Origin: Eublepharis macularius
Taxonomy: Eukaryota; Chordata; Lepidosauria; Squamata; Eublepharidae
Direction: 5' to 3'
DNA length: 64,000 nucleotides
NCBI RefSeq assembly: GCF_028583425.1
Contig: NC_072790.1
Location: forward strand, 159,520,397 to 159,584,396
Part shown: piece by piece, positions 33,460 to 46,400 of the stretch
How the letters are laid out: each line of letters begins with the position of its first letter
How positions within the stretch are numbered: position 1 is the first letter of the stretch
The notes under the pieces: model-generated
Told to the model about the DNA's origin: nothing
The model's database searches: none
Seen by the model: the letters and a program-made list of their open reading frames with translations, nothing else
Made by a program: the position numbers and the translations under genes

Positions 33460-36400
33460 AACAGTTATGGGACTGAATGAGGTCCAGCCATTGGTTGTTC
33501 TGCAGTTTGAGGGTGTCTGGCAACTCAACTATCTTGCTCTAACACTTCATGATATGGTAACAGGCATCTCTGGAGTGCCCAGGTCTGGAACCTTGTCTCC
33601 TGGAGGACACCCTGATAGGATACCCTCATCCCCAGCCGCTCAGCCAGGAGCATCACTTCCACCTTCTGTCTCCTTAAGACCTCTGATGTCATTACCAGCT
33701 CTTTGTTGTCTTTCCTGTGGCAGAAAAAACTCTGACTTGAGCCATGTCTATCGCTACCCCCAGGTGCAATATTTACTGGGTTGGAACTGGTCTTTTCTTC
33801 CTTGACCATGAGTCCTTGGTCCCACAGACAGGCTACCGTCAATTTTATCATTTCCATCTGTTGTAGTAGGGATGTAACCATGATCAAGATGTTGTTCGGA
33901 TACGGGAAAGGAGCCACTCTCTGCGGCCTAGCCATGCTATCAGTGCTACTAGGATTATGATGAACACCCTGGGTGGGGTTTTCAGGTCAAAAGGAAAGAC
34001 CTGATGTTGGAAGTGCCTCTGACAGATAAATGGAAGTCAGCCAATCTCCCTTCTGAATGGCAGGCATAACAAATTTTAGCCTTTACATTCCAACCTTTCT
34101 TGTTCCTATGTGTCTGTTTTATTTGACCAAATTTTTTTGGATATGGAGGGGAAAAGGTCCAGGTGGCACAGAGTTGAATTCCACTGGACACCGTATTCAG
34201 AACCCGCCTGTTTCTTATTGTTCGCTGCCAAGGGTTTGCCTAGCATTGTAAGTGCCCTCCAATCACCATCGTGCCTGCTGCCTTGGTGTAGACACACTGA
34301 GTTCCCTTCTTTGGTCCTTTGGTATTCTGACTGGATTTGTTGGGGGAGAAGGTACTACCCTCCTTTCAATGTTTGGTCTGCTTTCCTTTATTCAGAGCTT
34401 CTCCAGACAGGTTGATGTCTTTGAAGGGAACTGCAGTTATTTTGGCTATGAGGCAAATGGTCCATGATCCAGTTCCTAAGCTAAGTGTGCCTGGCTGCCT
34501 GAAAACCATGGTTCTTGTTGACCACAGCATAGCATCTAAGAATGTGTAAAGACTACTGCTGGGGCTATTTTCTTAGATTTGCCCTTCGGCTCTTTAAAGG
34601 ACTTTGCTGCTCACTGCAGCCAGGTCTGAAACCCAAGAGAATGCGGCTCTAGGAAGGAGCGAAGCTGTTGCCAATGCTCTGAAGGATGTAGTGGAAGCTT
34701 CCAATTTTCTGTGCCTAGCCAGTTCAAACCATCTGAGGCCAGAATCCTTAGGTAGCCCGTCCTTGTCAATGGGCAGCACAGGATTAAACAGAAGGCTGGC
34801 TACCAGATCATCCAGCAGTGACAGCTTGATCCTCTTAGTAGCCCCTGGACTCAATGTGTAAGACTTGGAAAAAAGGGAAATAGAGTGGTTAGTTTTGCCA
34901 GAGTTTCCCTCTTGGACTTCTCCAGATATGAAGAGCTACTAGAAGGGAATTCCTGACTGGGTTATTTCTGATTTTAGGGAGGGTTCTCCCTGACTCCATT
35001 GTCCTTCTTCCCCTTGGTGCTTAAAGGAGAAGACTCCAGGACCCTCGTCACCTTAGGGTGCCTTTTAAGATACAGCTCCTGAGGAAAACCTTGTTTGTAT
35101 CAGAGTGACAGTGTGTACTAGGGAATTTTCCCTTCTTTTAACAGTTCCCCTTTTTTTCTTGGCTGAGGGAGAAAAATGATAGCTTAGGGTCCTCAGGTTG
35201 GAGGCTAAACCAAGATCTGTGCTCTTAATGGCACTTGCCTCTTTAATCTGGGGGGCCACCCCTTTACCTTTCTGGAGTCAGATCCCCCCACCACACACAC
35301 TGGGATGCCCCTCTTGCCCATCTGAGGGTCTAGCCCCTAGACTATTTGTTGGTGTGCCTTCAGGACCTCTTTGAATTCCTTCTTATTTCCGTCCTGGGCC
35401 ATGATAGTAGGTTTGTTAATTAATAACTATGGCTGTGACTAAATAGGGGCATTTAACTTCTTTCCCTTTGGTGGTGGAAAGTGCCATCCAGTCTTAGTTG
35501 CCTCTACAACACTGGTCTTTTTTGGAGGTGTCCCATTGCTAACCAAGGACAACCCTGCTGAGCTGCTGAGATGTGGCTTGCCTGGACTAACCAGATCAGG
35601 GGCTGTGATAAGGTCAGAATTATCATTATTCCCCCAGAACTGCTGGGTGGTTGAGACTAATTTACCCAAGGTCAGCTTCTGAGAAGCAATTATGGGACTT
35701 GAACCAGCTGGATGCTGATTTGTGGCCCAGTCACTTAACCACAACGTTACAGCAACTCACTTCAGGCATCTTTGCCTGATGGGTCCAGACCCTGGACCTT
35801 CTCCCTTTCTCTAGTCTGTTGAACGGCTTGGGAGTAGGCTGAGACCTGGGAGTTGGGCAAGTCTAGGCCGCAGGCTTACACTCTCTGAAGTCTGAGAGGT
35901 GGCTAGGCCTGCCTCAGAAATTTTTCAGGTGTTCTTGCCCGATGGGCCCAGGCCTTTGGGCCTTTTCTCTTCCCTGGCCTGTTGAGAGGTCCAGGAGGGG
36001 GCCGAGGCCTACACATCTGGCACCACTAGGCTGCAGATTTGTGCCATTACTGACATCCCTGCCAACAGAATTTTCCCACCAAAGGGAAAATACGAAAGTT
36101 AAAGTGCACCTCAGAAGTCCCGGCCGAAAGGGAGGAGAAATAAAAGAGGGGTCCCTTTTAATTGAGGTGAGCTGGCTCCAAGGCTTCTGCTACTCTTTTC
36201 TCCTCCCTCCTTCCTTTTGCGGCCCCCATTCCCCACTGGATCAGTCTTACCGCGGTTCAGTTGGGGCTGCCAGAATTGGAGCAGCTCCTCTGTTGCTGCT
36301 GGAGTCTGCTTCTTCCAAGCCTGAGGGAGTTTCCGATAGTTATCAGTCTCCATGACAGGCTACTGCGGACTCGAACACCACACCCTCTAGCCATCCGAAG

Positions 36401-36480
36401 CGGAGTTCTTCCCAGCCTGAAGGTGGGAAACCTCAGTGGAGTTTTGCGGCTGCAGCCGTGGAACCTAGAAGAACCTAGGG
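33460..36480 (-). mobile_element. Decayed RT-bearing retroelement, probably DIRS-like
   Basis: The - strand frame at 33935-33525 contains PNNILIMVTSLLQQMEMIKL and then ACLWDQGLMVKEEKTSSNPV, an RT palm/thumb segment in which the catalytic YxDD has become PNN. Upstream (about 34000) ADFHLSVRGTSNIRSF continues the RT. At 34854-34594 a gag-like frame includes FRALATASLLPRAAFSWVSD. An imperfect 163-bp tandem duplication lies at about 35773-36090 (TGCCTGATGGG and TGCCCGATGGG). Stops and shifts abound and ends were not found. Ty3-like is an alternative. Confidence 0.6.
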
Positions 36481-36574
36481 ACCTCCGGCTCTTACCGCTC
36501 GCTGTCGCTCCGAGCGAAACAAGGATGGGGTAGGATGGTAGGTCCTTTCCCTTCCCATGCGAGCTTCACACTGC

Positions 36575-36645
36575 CTATTGGCCTCAGCCTCCTTGAGTAC
36601 TGGGATTACAGGCGCATGCCACCACACCCAGCTCGTCTCTAAAAA
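36575..36645 (-). repeat. 7SL/Alu-like fragment
   Basis: The - strand contains GGTGTGGTGGCATGCGCCTG followed by TAATCCCAGTACTCAAGGAG and GCTGAGGC, matching the 5' domain of 7SL RNA and of 7SL-derived SINEs. Only about 55 bases match. The GTAATCCCAG form is closer to Alu than to 7SL, which is unexpected in a reptile. It may be a 7SL retropseudogene or a sequence artefact. Confidence 0.6.
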
Positions 36646-36649
36646 TTTC

Positions 36650-37235
36650 TTCTTCACCTGGATCGTTGTGCTCTGCAGAGCACTGCCAAAGATGTCCTGC
36701 TCAGATGGCAGGGCCAGAAAGACGCGATTCCAGGGACAAGTCCCTCCCCTTCGGGATCAAAATCTTGACTGACTCTGCCTTTGGAAAGGAGGAGCTGTAA
36801 GAGTATGGACTGCCCCACTCCTTGGATCACTGGAGAATGTTGTAAGTATGACTGTTTCACATTCAGCTCTAGTTTAATCTGTAAGGCAAACATTTTAAAG
36901 TTTCTGAATAAATATGGCACAGGGAATACATTATGCCCCATAAGAAGGGACCAAGATACGGCTCAATGGAACACCCCCTCCCCCATCCCCAGCACAACAT
37001 GTCAGACATTCAGAAATGGGAAGCCTATGCCCCTTCTTACATGATACAAGTTACAGGAGGAATAGTTTAAGTGCTGAATATACGGAAAGTGTGGATTTGG
37101 CTCCTGTAATGGCCAACATACAGCAGTGCATATACATTCTCTCCTTTTAATGCAGCTGAGTCTACAGCAGGTAGTTAATCACAACTTTAGTTTGAAATAA
37201 TTATATCTTACTGAAATCTTGTATTAAAGCGCAGT
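36650..37235. other. Intergenic space between SCCPDH and KIF28
   Basis: No gene is recognised; small open frames lack homology cues. The end of KIF28 (- strand) is at 37267, so part of this may be its 3' UTR. Confidence 0.5.
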
Positions 37236-37241
37236 TTTATT
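37236..37241 (-). terminator. KIF28P: Candidate poly(A) signal for KIF28
   Basis: AATAAA on the - strand (TTTATT on +), 26 bases beyond the stop codon. Whether it is the used site cannot be told from sequence. Confidence 0.4.
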
Positions 37242-37266
37242 TGGTACAGTTGCTACTACAGCTTCA

Positions 37267-37425
37267 TTATTTGCTGTTAACTAGTCTTTCTCGTTTCTTT
37301 TTAATGATTAAGGCAACATCATTTTTCAGTTTACTTATACATGACTCAAGTTGGTCTCCAAAATCCTTTAACATGTGTGATTGTTTCTCAGCAAACTGTC
37401 GCAGCAGTTGTACATTATCTTCTTC
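37267..37425 (-). CDS. KIF28P: KIF28 last exon
   Basis: Acceptor ttctag at 37427-37426. Fifty-two codons and TAA. It encodes EEDNVQLLRQFAEKQSHMLK onward, an amphipathic helix that ends in basic KKKRERLVNSK. It enters in phase 0, matching the previous exon. Confidence 0.8.
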   Translation of the reverse strand, partial: EEDNVQLLRQFAEKQSHMLKDFGDQLESCISKLKNDVALIIKKKRERLVNSK

Positions 37426-40400
37426 CTAGAAATTAAAAAATAGCATTTTCTGTGATAAAGTCTATATTGTAGAAATGAAATGGTAGCCTGAATATAAAAA
37501 TATCAGGGTATAATGGCTTACTCCAGGGGATGGGAACTTGTTTAGAAAGGAGGAGCACATCTGAAACATAAACCATAGCAGTAGAATTCATTTACATTCA
37601 TACAGAATATATCATTCTACAGTTACTGCAACTATCCTGACATATAACAATTCATAATCATTTGTAGAGCTAGAGATACACAGTGTAACACATGAAAGAG
37701 GTCAGATAAATACCATGGAGGAAGATTTCTCTGATTTATTGCAAGTAGTTCACAGTAAAGTTTCAACACACTCTGCAGCAGATGCACAAAAGCTCCTGTA
37801 GAGCAAAGGCATAGGATCCAAGCCAATGTGTCTAACAAAGGGTAAAATTAACATGATAGATCTAATGCAAGTTCTTTTCATGGGGGGCGGGGAGCGGCTT
37901 TCACTAGCTCCCTCACCCTGCACTCAGTTCTCCGACCAAAACCTGTAGGCAGCTGTGTGGAGGAGGGCACAATATACTGCAGCAGTAGGGCAAAGGCAGG
38001 AAAATTCCATTCCATAAATGAAGCTTGGATCCAACCCAGTATCTTTAGAGTCACACAAAGACAATTATTTTTAATCAAGAATAGAATTAACATTTCTTTT
38101 TCAAATTCTCTTAAAATACATACAGGGGGTTTGTAGTGCTTCAGTTTTAAGAACTGTCCTCTGATTACATTCATATTCTGATAGAAGGCTTTGAGGGCTT
38201 TTGCAAATTCAGCATCACAGCTTATCCGAGAGTTACATACTGCATAAGTATCTTTTGATGCAGATGGAGTCGTCTTAGTAGCTTGCTTTTTTATGGGTGA
38301 TTTTAGTGTCTTGCCTAGAACAAATAGATGTAGGAATTAGTATGAATAACTATATTAATAGATCATATGTACTAGGGGAGATCTAAATGTAATTAAAACA
38401 TAAGTGGATTTATCACTGTAACCTAAGTGAAGGGGGGCAGATTTCCTTATGGAGTTGGTGTAAAGACAGCAATTGCATTGAGGATAGCAATTCTAAAAAT
38501 GAAAAAAAACATAAATCAAGAAATTATATGTCAAATTCTTTTAAATTTGTAATACCTAGTGGTCAGTTTAAAAAGTTGTCTTTGAATTCACAAAGTAAGT
38601 TATGGGCATTGTGGCAAATATAAATTTACCATGTTTCCACATACCACTTCTCAACCTACTTCCCCAACACCTCCCCCAATGAAATTTAATGGGCTCGTGG
38701 AAATAACCTTTTTCATGTTCTCCCCCATCCTAACCCTCATTACAGTTTTTGTTTCCGTCAGTGAGGGCTGAGCCTATTTATACAAAAGCAAAAATTTTCT
38801 GACCTTTGAGTGCGTTATTAACAACAATCAAATGTGAAAATCCCGCATGACAGCCAAAACTCCAAAACCATATTAAAATATGAAAATTACCTTTAAGGTG
38901 GTCAAAGTTTAACATACTTAAAGTAGAAGGCTGGTATTTTAATATATAAAAAATTCAAGTACTGACTTCGATGGGTTTCTGTTTCACATTCTTTCAATTT
39001 TTCTTTCAGAAGTACATTTTCCTCCCTTAGAGCTCTGTTAATATCTCTGAGTAGCTCAGTCTCTTGCTCTAGCTTTAGAAGCTTTTGGTAAAGTTCAGCA
39101 ACATGGTTATCTGTTTTCTTCCCAAAGAGAGAGAGAGAGAGAGAGAATAACTTAGCACCAGTAATAATATCCATATGCAATAGCTTGTGTAACTGTAATT
39201 TTCATTTGGTTCATTGGCAACACATCTGACCATAACCACAAGGAAATGTTAGGTGGCACATAAAGATGTCGTGCATGTAACATGATTTGTTAGCCATTTC
39301 ACAGTCATCTCTGGAGCTGAGAATGAGGTTGGGAGACTCTCCTGCATCTTTCCTGAAGCAAGAGAGATGCAGAAGAATGTCCCTCGATGGAACATTTTTG
39401 TTGCAAGTTCCTTATTTTGTCCTACTTCTGTTTTTTGAAGATTTTTCAATTGTTAATATGAGTGACTAGTGCTGCCATTATTCAAGTTTCAGCCTCTTTT
39501 GTATCTATAAGAGTTAAATTTCAGTGGATGGGAGTGGGGAAGAAGACAGATACCTGGAGCACATTTATGTAAATCTGATCACATAAGTTTATACAAGAAT
39601 GTGAACAGTAATGATCAGATTACTAGTGCTCCTCATTTCAGAAACCAGTTCTATTTTAGAGTATGAACAGTACGTGGGTCAGAGCCTTAAGCAATGTGAA
39701 ATAGTGAGAGAGCAGAGGAACTAGGAGTCAGAAAAAGGTAAAAGTTAATGAACTGGAGGGGTGAAGGAGTTATACACGACTGTGATTTGGATTGAAGCTG
39801 CAGTGCGGGTGAAGACATGTCCCTCCCCCCATGTGATTTTGCTGATCCAAACTAAAACTATAGCCCTGCACCATTAATTTCCCTCAAATGGAGAAAAGAC
39901 ATGCAAAGAGAGGGTGCCTAGTTCCCCCTCCACCCTTCTAGCCTAACTGGACAGGAGCTGTGAATCCCATCCCCTTGCTCCACTGTTCTGATCTGAATGC
40001 TACATTACTGCTATTTCCCTTACGACACTATTGAGAAAATCTATTCACTATTCTCCAGCATTATGTCTCATGCAGCAATCCTTAGTGTAGGATTACCGCA
40101 GCCCGGCAAATGTGAACATGCAGTTTCAAATTGGTATGGGGAGTTAGCTTACTTCTTGGCGTATGGAGTGGGAACAAGGATCTCTACCTATCGAGGTGGC
40201 TATGCATAGCTGTGAGGAGCATGATTCAGCAGGAAAAGGGACAAAAGAAACAGGTTTTGAAGGTTTAAAAAGGAATATGGAAATTACTGGCGGGGCGGGG
40301 GGGAGGACTCATCCTATTAGCAAATATTAAAACAAACCACAAGCAACTAGCACATTTCCAAACAATTTCAAGAAAACTTAACCAAAACTATTCCGATACC

Positions 40401-43400
40401 AGTTGCAGCTCTAAGCTTAAGTTGTAAATTTGGGGGGAAATGGGGAACAGTACAGAAGAAAAGGGAGTGTCTAGTCTTTCTAACAGAGAGAAACAGAATG
40501 ACAGCTTTCAGTGTGGTGCAGTGTGAATTGGAAAATAAGGGGAGATAGGTGAAAGATGGGGAACAAAAGATATACTTGTCCTAGTCTGTGTTAAAATCAG
40601 GAGGAAGAAGGAAGACTCCAGTGTGTTGTAATTGTGTTGCAGTCCTTGGAAAGCCCAAAGGAGACTTAAGTGATTTCAGCAAGGGCAAGCCAACCATGGG
40701 GATAGGATAGCAGGTAGGATCCAGGAACCAGCTACAAAAGTTTGGGGACTGACAGGTGGCTTTTATATACCTCTAGCTGTATTGAGAGGAAGACCATGTC
40801 TCTGCTGTGATGGAACTGGTTCCAGGCTAGAAACTTTGGATCTGATTGGAAGGTTTGAATTTTAGGGGAGTAGGTGGTGAAGGGAATTCCAAATATGAAC
40901 ATGACTAGAAGATGGCTAATGTTTTAGTCTTCCTTATGATTAATGATTAATTATCCGTAAAGCAGATATCTTGATGGTTTTGGAAAATTATGGCCCAGCA
41001 AACCCTGGTCTTCAAACATAACCTGAATTGTGACGACTGTCACAAGGGAGTGTCCAGGCCCCAAGCCTGGCTACCTTCCTGTCTATGAGTCAACTTTTCC
41101 TGCCACCTGATCTTAATGTCTCAGTTTGATATCAAGCATAGTCTTTCTCTGTCTCCTGCAATCTCAGGTAGCATATGGCCTGAGAAGTCATGGAGATGAC
41201 CAGAAAACACGGCTCCTGCCCAGAGTTTCTTTCAGGGTTATAACTGGGCACCCATACCCTTGTTGGGGGCAGGAGCTTCTGCATTCAAGCTAATCAGGAT
41301 CTCTTAGTTCCATGGCCTCCGAGAGTCATAGTTAGCCAAAAGGAATAAATTCTAAGTACAATTTGAGATAACCTAGTTTGCAGAGAAATAATCGTAGAGA
41401 TGGGATGATTACTAGGGTGAGGGAAAGGTGGCCTTCACTCTTGTTAGAGACAGCCGGGGGGGGGGGGTTAGAGCAAAGTATTCCTCCCCAAAATGGGTTA
41501 GGCCTTCACAGAAATAATTCTAAAACCATTTGTTCAACTAAACTATCAAACTTACTGTTAAACTCTTACTAAACTTCTCAAAGAATCATCAGGTGTGCCT
41601 GCACAACTTATCATAATTGTCCATGTAATCCTGATAAAAAAACACACTAGAAAACCACACGGAAATTTTTTTAGCAAAATGTCTGGTTGAGGACATGAGT
41701 AGAACTAGCCAGAGTTCAGAATAGAAAGTCCTTTCAGAATGCCAGCAGTTAACTGAAGGTCATTCCTGTGGCGGAAATTTTAGGAACAATGGGAAGATTT
41801 GAATTGGGGATCCTAAACTGTCACAGAGCATAGCATCTGGATTACGTTAGTGGCCAGTAATTGCATACCATGTGCCAGACAATACAGGAAGAGGTGCCTT
41901 TGTTTTCCAGACTGGTGGTGCTTGATTTCATTAGTCATGCTTCGCAGTTTCTCCTGCAAAGTCTTTTTCTTCAAAAGTACATTCAGTAGGGGAAAGGTGC
42001 AGGTAAATATGAAGAGGGCTGGCAACAATAGAAGTGGTTACATTTACAAAGAAGTGACCCTTTTTCATCTGTGACGTGCTGGAAGGCATGCTATTGAAGA
42101 GCACCCCCCCCCCCTCTTTGGAATCATTGCATGGGGTAAATTTTGCTACATAGCTCTAGCTTGACATCAGGGAATATGGTACATGCTGTTAAGATTAATA
42201 TAGCAATATCCAAATAAAGGCTGTGATTTAGTGAAACATCCCAAGATTACCTGTTTTCTCTATTGCCAGTTCTGGAAAAGAGCTTACAAAACTTGATCTC
42301 TATAACAGGTAAAAATTGGTTGAGTTTTGGACCATGGCTGACACCTATTTTCCCTTTAAGTGTTACATACAGGGCTTTTCAGTAAGTTAAACCTGGTATT
42401 CTATACTAATTGTCCTGTTTCTCTTATCTCAAACTCCCTCCCTGCCCCTTTATTCTTTCTGCCACCTATTTTATCTTCACAGGTATTGTTTAATCATGTT
42501 ACTCCTTTCTTTACTGCATTCAATTTAAAAATTTGCTGTTAAATGTTATTTAATAGTGTTCACTCTTTAGCTTATTCCTATTCATAAGCTTTATTTTTGC
42601 CTCCTCCTTGGAACACCTTTCCATCTGGGAAAGTGATGAAGGGCCTGTTTCTAAGAAATGTCTGGTTGAAAAATTCATTTTTGTTATTTATTTTAAAGAT
42701 TTACACTCATCTTTCTACATTTAGTTCTTCCATGTAGCATAAAAATAAGTGTGAACAGAGTTATTCAGTCCCAGCAAGGGCAACCTTCCACATGTTAATT
42801 GTCCATTCTGAAACAAATTAGTGGACACCAGCCCTTTTCCTGATTTCCATCATGCCAAATACACCAAAGAAGTAATGGTATGAAAATGCAAGACCTCCAC
42901 AGAAGTATGCAATCTTTGCACCAATCTGGAAGCAGGTATCATCATACAGGGTGTTGTGGAATCTGCTCATGCTATATTGTTTTTCCCATAGACAGATGGC
43001 TTATTTTAAGGAAACTGGCATGGTATTTGGAGATAAACATCCTGCCCAACCCATTTCTGGAAGTTGCATCTCCATCTCTGAGAACTTTACATCCTTTTGT
43101 TTGACACTCTCAACAGGGGAAGCACCCGGAACTAGACACAAGGGCTGTTTCCACACAGCTTACCTTCCCTCAGAACGACCCGGAACATCGCACAAAAAAC
43201 GCGGAAGATCAGGTTTCCTGAACATGTTTTCTGAACGAGAAAACGCAATCTTCCACATTTTTTGCACGATGTTCCAGTTCGTTCCGAGGGAGAGTAAGCC
43301 GTGTGGAAACAGCCAAGGACACAGGAACCAAGCCTCTGCTTCTACCAAGACTAAGAGGATAAAGGTTGCTCTCTGCTGCCCCAGGGGCTCCAATCCAGTG

Positions 43401-46400
43401 AAGCATCACAGAATTGGACCTCTCTTCTGAGGCAGAGGTTCATCCACAGTAATGCTCTTTGTTCTTGCTGTGGGACATGGATCCAGCTTGATGTTTCTTA
43501 TACTTGAAATGACTTCAGGATAGGGACTTCTCATTCCCCTCTTTTCTGATCAAGAATGAAAATAGTTTACAGAGCTCATTTTCTTAGAGAGGCTTAATTA
43601 GGAAGGATCCTATAAAACACCAGAAGGCAGATCAATCCCAGTAAGCAGACCACTGCTAAAGCTGCCAGAGGGAGAAGTGGACATTTTAAAGGAAAGGACA
43701 GAGAAATAAACATATTAAAAATAAAGCAGCATCTACAATTATTATGAAACAATGACCTAGTTTTATGGGTGTACACAATCCATTACATGATCTAGTGCCC
43801 TCTTGCAGCTGGGTAAATTGACACTCTGGAAGAAAAAAGTAATGGATCAAATTCTAGAACATTCAGGGATGTAGTGCTCAATGCATGGACTACTGAACAC
43901 TGTGTTAAAAACATACTTTTCATATGAGCAAAATTGAAGGCAACCATTACTTAGTTAATCTTAGGTCTACATGTATGCATGAATGCAAATAATATACTCA
44001 CTAGACCAGCATGGTTCAGAATCTCAGCTTTGGGATTATCAATTATAATGGATCCCTTGGCGGTGACTGCCATGTCTTGTTGAGAGGAGTCCAGTTCTGC
44101 ACACCCTTCTGAAGTATGAGGAACATATTTCACAGTTAAGATTACATTTTATATTTCCCATTCACCTTAATCTGCTGTTGCAGTATCCACTGGTAGGGGG
44201 TGTGCACAGGAAAGAAATTTGGTAAATTTTGGTTCAGTGATACCAAACTGGAAAAATTCCAGTATTCCCTGATAATACATTTTCTAGTTTAGTTCAGTAA
44301 TACAGAGTAAATTGGGTAAAAATCCATAATATTTGGCCATTGTTTCCAATGGGAAACTCAATTCCAGTGTATCTGGTGGCCGGGAGGGGGGGTAATTTTG
44401 GGACCCAATTTCACCGAATTTGCAGGGGATCTACTCCTAACTGTCTTTTAATGACCCCCCCCCCAAGTTTAATAAATATTGGACCACAGGGGGAATTTTA
44501 TGGGCCCCCAAAGAAGGTGCACCCAGCCACGTCCAATATCCATTATTCCCTACAGGGAAAACTATCTGGGGGCTATCCAGAGGGCTGGGGTGGCATATTG
44601 CAAGCAAAATCCACCAAATTTGCAGGGGACTTACTCCTGGAAGTACACCCAAACACCACTAGGTAATTAAATTGAACCAAGCACCCCAGCAAACACTCCC
44701 TCCTAAAGAACAACGACCTAGAACCAACAACAATTGGACACCAAACCAAACTTATGACAAAAAAACCCAAGCAAAAAATAGTGAACACTATTTTTAAAAA
44801 AGAGCCCCAAGCATCAACAACAAGAGAAAACAACCCCCCCCCCACAACGACACTGACAACAGAATCACCCACAACAGGATAAAACAACCCCTAAGAAGAA
44901 CAAGCAGAAAAATGAACAGTAAATATAACCAATTTCAAACAAAAGCCTCCCACAAACAAAAGCCCAACCAAAGCACCCCCACACAGCAAAATAGTTTTTA
45001 AAATGCAAAAAAAAGTATTTTCCCTTCCCCCACAATTCTCTCTCTCCCAAACACCAGACCAACCCCCTCCCCCCAAAAGAGAAAAAAACAAGTTAATCCA
45101 ACGATTCAAACCAGGCAGCAGCAGAAGTCCTCCAGCTGCACCAGGTCTCAGCAGGCAACAGCAGGAATCCACTTATTGCAGGTCAGGATCCAGTCACAGT
45201 CCAAAGCAGGCCAGAATCCCAGACCACAAAGAGAAAGCCAGCAGCAGCAAGCAGGCAGTGTAACTCTCAATCTCCAGACCAGAGAAAAATGGAAGCTGCT
45301 CTGAGGCAAGCCTTCCTAATTTAACTCCTCGCAGCAGTTTTAAAAAGGCACTCTCCTTCCAGAGAATCCCAATGGACAGAGAAGGAGAGCTCCTGCAAGG
45401 ATTGGCCACTCATCCCCCCTTCTCTCCCTCCCATCTGGTTAAAAAAGGCATGAAGCAGTGTTTCTTTGTTGTTCCTTAGCAAAGGTATACCAAGGAAAAG
45501 CCCAGCCATGATTTCTGAAGTTTACCAAATGTTACCGAATAAATTAGGTAAACTTAAATTTGGTATTACCAAATCTGATTTGGTAATCCTTTTAAAGTTT
45601 GGTAATACCAAATTTTACCAAATAGTACCGAAGTTTATCGACTCAGTACCCAAACCCAAATTGCACACACTCCTATCCCCTGGTAACTATTTCTTGCTTT
45701 TAAAAGGTAAAGTTAGTCCCCTGTGCAAGCACTGAGTCATTACTGGCCCATGGGGGGACATCTCATCACGTTTTCTTGGCAGACTTTTTGTTATGGGGTG
45801 GTTTGCCATTGCCTTCCCCAGTCATCTACACTTTATCTCCAGGAAACTGGGTACTCATTTTACCAACCTCAGAAAGATGGAAGGATGAGTCAACCTTGAG
45901 CCAGCTACCTGAACCCAGCTTCCGCCAGAATCGAACTCAGGTCATGAGCAGAGCTTGAGCTGCAGTACTGCAGCTTACCACTCTGCGCCACGGGTACTCC
46001 ATTACTGCAATTGCCTAGTATTCTAGGGAAACAGGTAAACTTGGTGTAGGTCCCAACATTGCCAGTAGCAGATGCGCTGGGCAGGTGTTAGATTTGATAT
46101 GGCAGACCAGAAATTTGACTTGAATGCCTAGCAATGTCACCAAGTAAAAATAGTTTTAAATATGACCCATCAAAACCTTGTAGATCATATGCTCCCACAC
46201 AGAACAACTAGGTTGGCACGCCTAAAATACTTTTTCTGTGTCTAAACAGTTCAAAGTATTAAAAGGGCTAAGGATATTTAAATTCGAACAGGCAGTTACT
46301 TAAATTTACCCTTAAAATAATCTACAGACTAAAATCAGTAAAGAGTACCCAGTTATGCAAGATACTTAAAGGGCTCAGCCATAGTGGATTAGCTAGGATG

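Noticed and set aside
43594..43776. - strand open frame with a transmembrane-like stretch (LAALAVVCLLGLICLLVFYR)
   Set aside because: It looked like a terminal exon, but its phase does not fit the exon at 44108-44002, which instead joins in phase with the coiled-coil exon at 39117. No other upstream exon was found.
44340..45510. Small frames on both strands around 44.3-45.5 kb
   Set aside because: They lie wholly inside the non-autonomous TIR element at 44194-45675 and show no transposase motifs.
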